Positions 60,037-64,000 of a stretch of 64,000 nucleotides of DNA are shown in pieces. Position 1 is the stretch's first letter. Each line of letters starts with the position of its first letter. The notes under the pieces are model-generated. The model was not told the origin of the DNA. It saw only the letters and a program-made list of their open reading frames with translations, and ran no database searches. Source of the stretch: Alicyclobacillus sp. ALC3 (lineage in GTDB: Bacteria > Bacillota > Bacilli > Alicyclobacillales > Alicyclobacillaceae); assembly GCF_028751195.1 (NCBI RefSeq), contig NZ_CP066784.1, positions 1,984,001 through 2,048,000 of the forward strand, in the 5' to 3' direction. The position numbers were made by a program, and so were the translations under genes.

Positions 60037-61317
60037 CTATTTGCATGATGCGTACATCTTTACATTCTTCCTGCCACTCTCCTTCGCCTCATACAACGCT
60101 TGATCGGCATGTTTCAACAACTCATGTCTGGTGGTTCCATCCGCAGGAAAAAAAGCGATACCAATGCTGGAAGTCATCTCAAAGACGTGCTCTCCAATCT
60201 GCCATGGAGTCTGAAGAGAGGCAAGAATTCGGTTTGCTACGCCCAGGGCATCGTGTTCCTCCTCAATGTGAGGAAGAAGGGCAGTAAATTCGTCGCCGCC
60301 AAAACGAGCCAACGTATCGCTCTCTCGAAGGCACCCCTGTACTCTTTCAGCAAATTGTTGGAGAAATTCATCCCCTGCATCTTGACCAAATGCATCATTG
60401 ATTTGTTTGAATTTATCCATATCCATATACATTACTTCCATCTTTTGCCCATGTCGCACTGCCTCTTTAATGGACTGTTCCAGCCGTTCTTTAAACAGCC
60501 GTCGATTTGGGAGACCTGTCAAGGTATCGTGATATGCCATGTGACCGCGTTTTTCTTCGAACAATTTTCTCTCCGTAATATCTCTGGTTACAGTCTGATA
60601 GTGAAGAACATTCCCCTCTTCATCAAAAACAGGTCTCCCTTTCGTCTCCATCCATACCCAATGACCATCTCTATGTTTGTGGCGAAACTCAACCATATTG
60701 CTTTCCTTGGTCTGAGTCATCTCCATAAACGTTCCCTGAACATGCGAAATATCATCTGGATGTATCATATGAAAGACAGGATTCCCCTGATAAACATCAG
60801 GCGTGAAACCTAAAATAGACTCGTGGGACGGTGAAGCGTACTGTACGACTCCGTTCAAGTCTAAGACGCACACAAGATCCGTCATGTTCTCAGCAATCAA
60901 TCGGTATTGCTCTTCACTCTCCTTCAATGACTTCTCCAACCGTTTTTTCTCAGTGAAATCCTTGACGACAGCGAAGACCCCGACCAATTTCTCTTCAACG
61001 ATTAACGGGATGAGTTTCACGAGTAGATGCAGGGGCGTGCCATTTTTGTGAAGAGTATCGGCGTGATACGCTGTTGGAATCCCTCGTAGTGTCTCATGAA
61101 AGCATCGGTTAACGCCATTTTGAAAATGTCCGAGGAAGGTCATCTCTTGGTAGGAGCGTCCTTGAACCTCCTCCTCTGTGTAGCCAAACAGGTCTGTTGC
61201 GGTTTGATTCACTTCTAAGATTGTGCCATTCGCAGATAGGACAAGAATGGCATCAGGGTTTTGCTCAATGATTGACTTAAAAACCTCAACGTATGAATCA
61301 CCATACAACAGGCTCAT
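60037..61317 (-). CDS. PAS-PAS-GGDEF diguanylate cyclase
   Basis: 426 residues from ATG 61317, with GGGGAGGATACAGG upstream. The first PAS domain reads DAILVLSANGTILEVNQTATDLFGY and its PAC part ends FTEKKRLE. The second begins DLVCVLDLNGVVQYASPSHESILGF and ends RDITERKLFEE. The GGDEF domain starts HDTLTGLPNRRLFKERL and has ARFGGDEFTALL at the active site. It makes c-di-GMP in response to ligands or redox state bound by PAS. It is the last gene of the operon with FapA-like protein and a response regulator. Confidence 0.9.
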   Translation of the reverse strand: MSLLYGDSYVEVFKSIIEQNPDAILVLSANGTILEVNQTATDLFGYTEEEVQGRSYQEMTFLGHFQNGVNRCFHETLRGIPTAYHADTLHKNGTPLHLLVKLIPLIVEEKLVGVFAVVKDFTEKKRLEKSLKESEEQYRLIAENMTDLVCVLDLNGVVQYASPSHESILGFTPDVYQGNPVFHMIHPDDISHVQGTFMEMTQTKESNMVEFRHKHRDGHWVWMETKGRPVFDEEGNVLHYQTVTRDITERKLFEEKRGHMAYHDTLTGLPNRRLFKERLEQSIKEAVRHGQKMEVMYMDMDKFKQINDAFGQDAGDEFLQQFAERVQGCLRESDTLARFGGDEFTALLPHIEEEHDALGVANRILASLQTPWQIGEHVFEMTSSIGIAFFPADGTTRHELLKHADQALYEAKESGRKNVKMYASCK

Positions 61318-61390
61318 ACCTGTATCCTCCCCAGACAACTCGACTAACACATGGCAGTTTTCTGCCCATTTTATTGCGTACTGACTTTCG

Positions 61391-61840
61391 TTAAGTTGGC
61401 TTGTCTCTCACCGCCCCAAATAGCTCGTCAAGCTTTTCCTCCGTAAGCGGAGACCTGTCTTCGCTTAACCTGTTCTTTCGGTCTAAGAACAGCCGCAGTG
61501 TTTCAGAAACATCCTTGATTTCAATTGGCTTGGCTAAAAAGTGAGAAGCACCCGCTTCTTTAGCCAGTTTCTTATTCTCTTCTGTTGCCTCTACCGAACA
61601 CATCACAATGAATATATTTGGGGATTTTTCAGAAAGCAATCTACAAAGTTCGAGACCATTTTCCCTGTCTAATTGAATGTCCAGAGAAACAACATCCACG
61701 TCTTTGTCAGATACGAGTTGCCACAGTTGTTCAGCGTTTTGTGCAACGCCAAGGATCTCAATATCGTCTTTCAACCCATAAAGATACGAGAGTATCTTTG
61801 CGATTTCGATCTGATCATCAACAATCACCACGTTAATCAT
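61391..61840 (-). CDS. CheY-like response regulator
   Basis: 149 residues from ATG 61840, with GGAGGCG upstream. INVVIVDDQIEIAKILSYL holds the acidic pocket, VDVVSLDIQLDRENGLELC the phospho-acceptor aspartate, IVMCSVEATEENKK the T/S switch and GASHFLAKPIEIKD the conserved lysine. There is no output domain. A 25-residue C-terminal tail follows. Its start overlaps the end of the FapA-like gene by eight bases. It may be phosphorylated by the histidine kinase at the window edge. Confidence 0.88.
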   Translation of the reverse strand: MINVVIVDDQIEIAKILSYLYGLKDDIEILGVAQNAEQLWQLVSDKDVDVVSLDIQLDRENGLELCRLLSEKSPNIFIVMCSVEATEENKKLAKEAGASHFLAKPIEIKDVSETLRLFLDRKNRLSEDRSPLTEEKLDELFGAVRDKPT

Positions 61841-63665
61841 ATGTAACGCCTCCAAACCGAACATTCCGTTCCGTGTTGTATGCACGGCTTCGTCTCCCAT
61901 TTACTTCGACCAATGTGTTGATATGGATGACCTTTGCACGAATAAATCCACTCTGGTCTTCCACTCGAACACTTGTCTCTATTCCAGAAGGAGTCCCCAA
62001 CTCAGATACGTACACGGATTTTTTTGCTGTGACAAACCCACCCCGCAACCCTTTTCGAATCGAAACCGTTCTCCCACTCTCCAATGTGCTGGATTCAACA
62101 TTCCCAGTAATGATAATGTTACCGACGCTTTGCAATGAACTGGATACAACATTTGTAGCTCGTATAATCGTGGATTCTTGTGGCAGTCCCCTGATTTCCT
62201 TATCAAGAGCTTTGATTTTGCCCAAAAGGGTCTTAATGTCACTGTCGGAGACTTTAAAACGACTCTCACCACTCCACTTGGATTCGACCAACTCTTTCAA
62301 TACTTGATAGGCACTGTCGAAGCCAGACAACTCATTTGAATCTTCATCCACAAGCGTCGCCAGCATGTGTTCTAACGCTGTGTGCCGTTTTTCAAATAAA
62401 ATTGAGGGTATCCTTGACAACGTATCAGCCATATCAGATCGTTTCGTGACATGTTCCACCATCAATGCGTGTTCTTCTTGGAATCGCTTTAGTTCAGGAA
62501 CGAGCTTTGCAATTAGATTGAGCAGGCTCTCATAATGAAATTGCTGGTATCCCGAAACTAACTTTGAGTCGTAAATCCCGTTCTGAACAACGACTCCAGC
62601 CCCAGAAAAAACAGAAGACTTTTCAATATGTCCGTAAACTGTAATTAGCCCCGATGCCTTAACAACTGCCCCTTCTTGAATGGAACCGTTCACAATGATA
62701 TTGCCATCAAACTGGACTTCACCATCTTCTATAGAGATATCCTTTTCAAAGATGAGCTCAGGAACGACATCGACGACCTGTTTTGTGTATCGCGGTCTAC
62801 CATCTCGAATGGCGACAATATCCCCATTGACGTTGATAACACCGCGTCCGAAATTGAGGGTCGTCTGTTTCCCATCATACTTCGCTTCAATGGGTATGCC
62901 ATACACATTTATCCCTGGTACTCCTTTAGTCCCAGGTTCCAGCACCGCAACGGTCGTTCCAATCGAAACCGTAGAAAATCTGCTTGTGTGAAGAATTGGG
63001 TCATGCTCCACGCTCAATGCCGCAGATGCTCTGAATTTCGCAGGCAATCCCTTTTGGGGTAAAACGCCACGAAGAACGATTTCTTCTTGATGATTCGATG
63101 GGTGACACAGGCGGTTTACTGCCGCATAATCAATCGTCCCAGTGTACCCATGTTTGGATAGGAGATTTAAAATCACTTCTTGAGGCATTGGTTCTGGATG
63201 ACGATGGGTCTCTTCCATCACAAACTCCAAATGTCTACATGGTTCGACATCTTCAAGGCATAAGTTTACACCTTCTACCACGCTCGCCTGTACCTCCACG
63301 CTTAGTTCATCCTCTGATACAACCGCTCTATATGAAATGGCGGGTTCGACACTCGTAACTTGCACCTGAATTGAATGGGACTCACTGACAACCACTTCAC
63401 CGTAAACTTGTTCCCCGTCCATAAAAACTTGAATCAGAGGCGTTTCAGGAACAATGATGGTGGCATAGGCTCCATCATGTTTCGGATCAGTGACGATGAC
63501 GTTTCCATTACGAAAATAAACTGTTCCATGTACCATCGGACGCGCCATGATTTTGGAAACCATTGATACAATAGACCGCTCCATGGTGGGTACATTTTCC
63601 CTGGGTCGTCGTAAGTGAAGAATTTTCGATTGGAAGAATTTCTTGAAAACTGTCGTCAAGTTCAT
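61833..63665 (-). CDS. FapA/DUF342-family protein
   Basis: 610 residues. The DUF342 core is complete: LLSKHGYTGTIDYAAVNRLC, VLEPGTKGVPGINVYGIPIE, GRGVINVNGDIVAIRDGRPRY and the right-handed beta-helix repeats EVQFDGNIIVNGSIQEGAVV, ITVYGHIEKSSVFSGAGVVV, IIITGNVESSTL and SIRKGLRGGFVTAKKSVYV. FapA proteins are linked to flagellar or cell-surface functions and polymer-like assembly. An N-terminal extension (about 1-90) is unrecognised. A c-di-GMP-I riboswitch lies immediately upstream. Confidence 0.88.
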   Translation of the reverse strand: MNLTTVFKKFFQSKILHLRRPRENVPTMERSIVSMVSKIMARPMVHGTVYFRNGNVIVTDPKHDGAYATIIVPETPLIQVFMDGEQVYGEVVVSESHSIQVQVTSVEPAISYRAVVSEDELSVEVQASVVEGVNLCLEDVEPCRHLEFVMEETHRHPEPMPQEVILNLLSKHGYTGTIDYAAVNRLCHPSNHQEEIVLRGVLPQKGLPAKFRASAALSVEHDPILHTSRFSTVSIGTTVAVLEPGTKGVPGINVYGIPIEAKYDGKQTTLNFGRGVINVNGDIVAIRDGRPRYTKQVVDVVPELIFEKDISIEDGEVQFDGNIIVNGSIQEGAVVKASGLITVYGHIEKSSVFSGAGVVVQNGIYDSKLVSGYQQFHYESLLNLIAKLVPELKRFQEEHALMVEHVTKRSDMADTLSRIPSILFEKRHTALEHMLATLVDEDSNELSGFDSAYQVLKELVESKWSGESRFKVSDSDIKTLLGKIKALDKEIRGLPQESTIIRATNVVSSSLQSVGNIIITGNVESSTLESGRTVSIRKGLRGGFVTAKKSVYVSELGTPSGIETSVRVEDQSGFIRAKVIHINTLVEVNGRRSRAYNTERNVRFGGVTYD

Positions 63666-63730
63666 CTGGAGTGCCGCCCCATTTTGATGTTTATTATTGA
63701 ACGAATGTTTAGAGAGGCGAATACGAGATC

Positions 63731-63816
63731 ATCTCGGCAACCCATCAATCATAGACTACTTTCGCCCTTAGATACGTGGTTTTGCGTCCCTGACTTACGT
63801 CCAGGTTTGCCTGCGA
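63731..63816 (-). ncRNA. c-di-GMP-I (GEMM) riboswitch before the FapA-like gene
   Basis: On the minus strand CGCAGGCAAACCTGG, then CAGGGACGCAAAACCACG, and later GATGGGTTGCCGAGATG. GCAAACC, ACGCAAAACCA (a variant of CGCAAAGCCA) and GGGTTGCCG are in GEMM order. The ATG of the FapA-like gene lies about 65 bases downstream, and no strong terminator is evident, so control may be translational. Confidence 0.8.
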
Positions 63817-63852
63817 GTTCTTACTATTAGTAAGTAAATCGGGTGTCAGCGT

Positions 63853-64000
63853 TCAAGATACTACAGTGTGCTTAACGGGTAGAATCACATCGACGATGGT
63901 TCCTTGATTTAAAACACTATCTATACGAATTGCTCCTCCGTGTTCATGGACAATTTTTTGGCTGATCGTCAGTCCTAATCCCGTCCCTTTCTCCTTTGTA
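63853..64000 (-). CDS. Sensor histidine kinase, C-terminal fragment (runs off window)
   Basis: The frame enters at the window edge with TKEKGTGLGLTISQKIVHEHGG and ends GTIVDVILPVKHTVVS. GTGLGL is the G2 box of the HATPase domain. It should phosphorylate a response regulator, possibly the CheY-like protein downstream of the FapA-like gene. The kinase core is outside the window. Confidence 0.85.
   Translation of the reverse strand, partial: TKEKGTGLGLTISQKIVHEHGGAIRIDSVLNQGTIVDVILPVKHTVVS

Noticed and set aside
1..64000. CRISPR arrays, tRNA or rRNA genes
   Set aside because: No series of regularly spaced identical repeats, no cas genes, and no cloverleaf or rRNA segments were noticed on either strand.

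Overview
The window looks like an accessory region, probably plasmid or megaplasmid DNA, from an endospore-forming member of the Bacilli. The pointers are a Spo0E-type phosphatase with its SQELD motif, a YjcZ-like glycine-rich mini-protein, strong AGGAGG ribosome binding sites with frequent TTG and GTG starts, many lipoproteins, and secreted proteins with paired stalk-like repeats. An Alicyclobacillus-like genome fits, but this is inference. A ParM-type actin gene with a small ParR-like partner and upstream direct repeats argues for a segregating plasmid around 27-31 kb.

Layout. 1-3.0 kb is a mosaic of insertions: a serine recombinase element (recombinase, DUF6788, DUF5372) abuts a 5'-truncated group II intron, which itself sits in an IS3-family transposase gene. 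4.0-7.7 kb is a TniA/TniB transposition module with no visible TniQ. Its right end is readable at 7689: three 12-bp sites at a 21-bp period and a terminal TGT/ACA. 7.7-11.75 kb is a probable anti-phage operon (TIR-like protein, PD-(D/E)XK nuclease, AbiJ/HEPN-like protein). 11.85-13.7 kb holds a small Xre/membrane operon divergent from a HEPN protein gene. 13.7-20.3 kb is a complete Tn7-like tnsABCD operon whose TnsA has lost two catalytic residues. A tyrosine recombinase follows, then unrelated cargo (YdeI-like, ArsR-SRPBCC, small paralogues). 24-31 kb is the plasmid-like core with a helicase, parMR and unusual structured RNA loci. 31-36 kb carries sporulation-related small genes and exporters, one of which has an erm-style translational attenuator. 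36-45 kb is a restriction/defence block (m5C methylase, type II endonuclease, Xre plus a DUF4268-like protein). 46-64 kb holds signalling and cell-surface genes: two diguanylate cyclases, two c-di-GMP-I riboswitches (one before a GGDEF gene, one before a FapA-like gene), an ECF sigma/anti-sigma pair and several lipoproteins.

The observations most worth following up are: (1) a pair of promoter-plus-hairpin RNA loci (about 24.81-25.05 kb and 29.21-29.41 kb) that share architecture but not most of their sequence; (2) a second pair of nested-stem elements (26.33-26.46 kb and 50.37-50.49 kb); (3) the leader-peptide attenuator in front of the DMT exporter; (4) the TIR/nuclease/HEPN operon abutting a transposon end; (5) the TnsA active-site substitutions; and (6) a CopZ-like gene split by a single in-frame stop. 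No tRNA, rRNA or CRISPR array was recognised.
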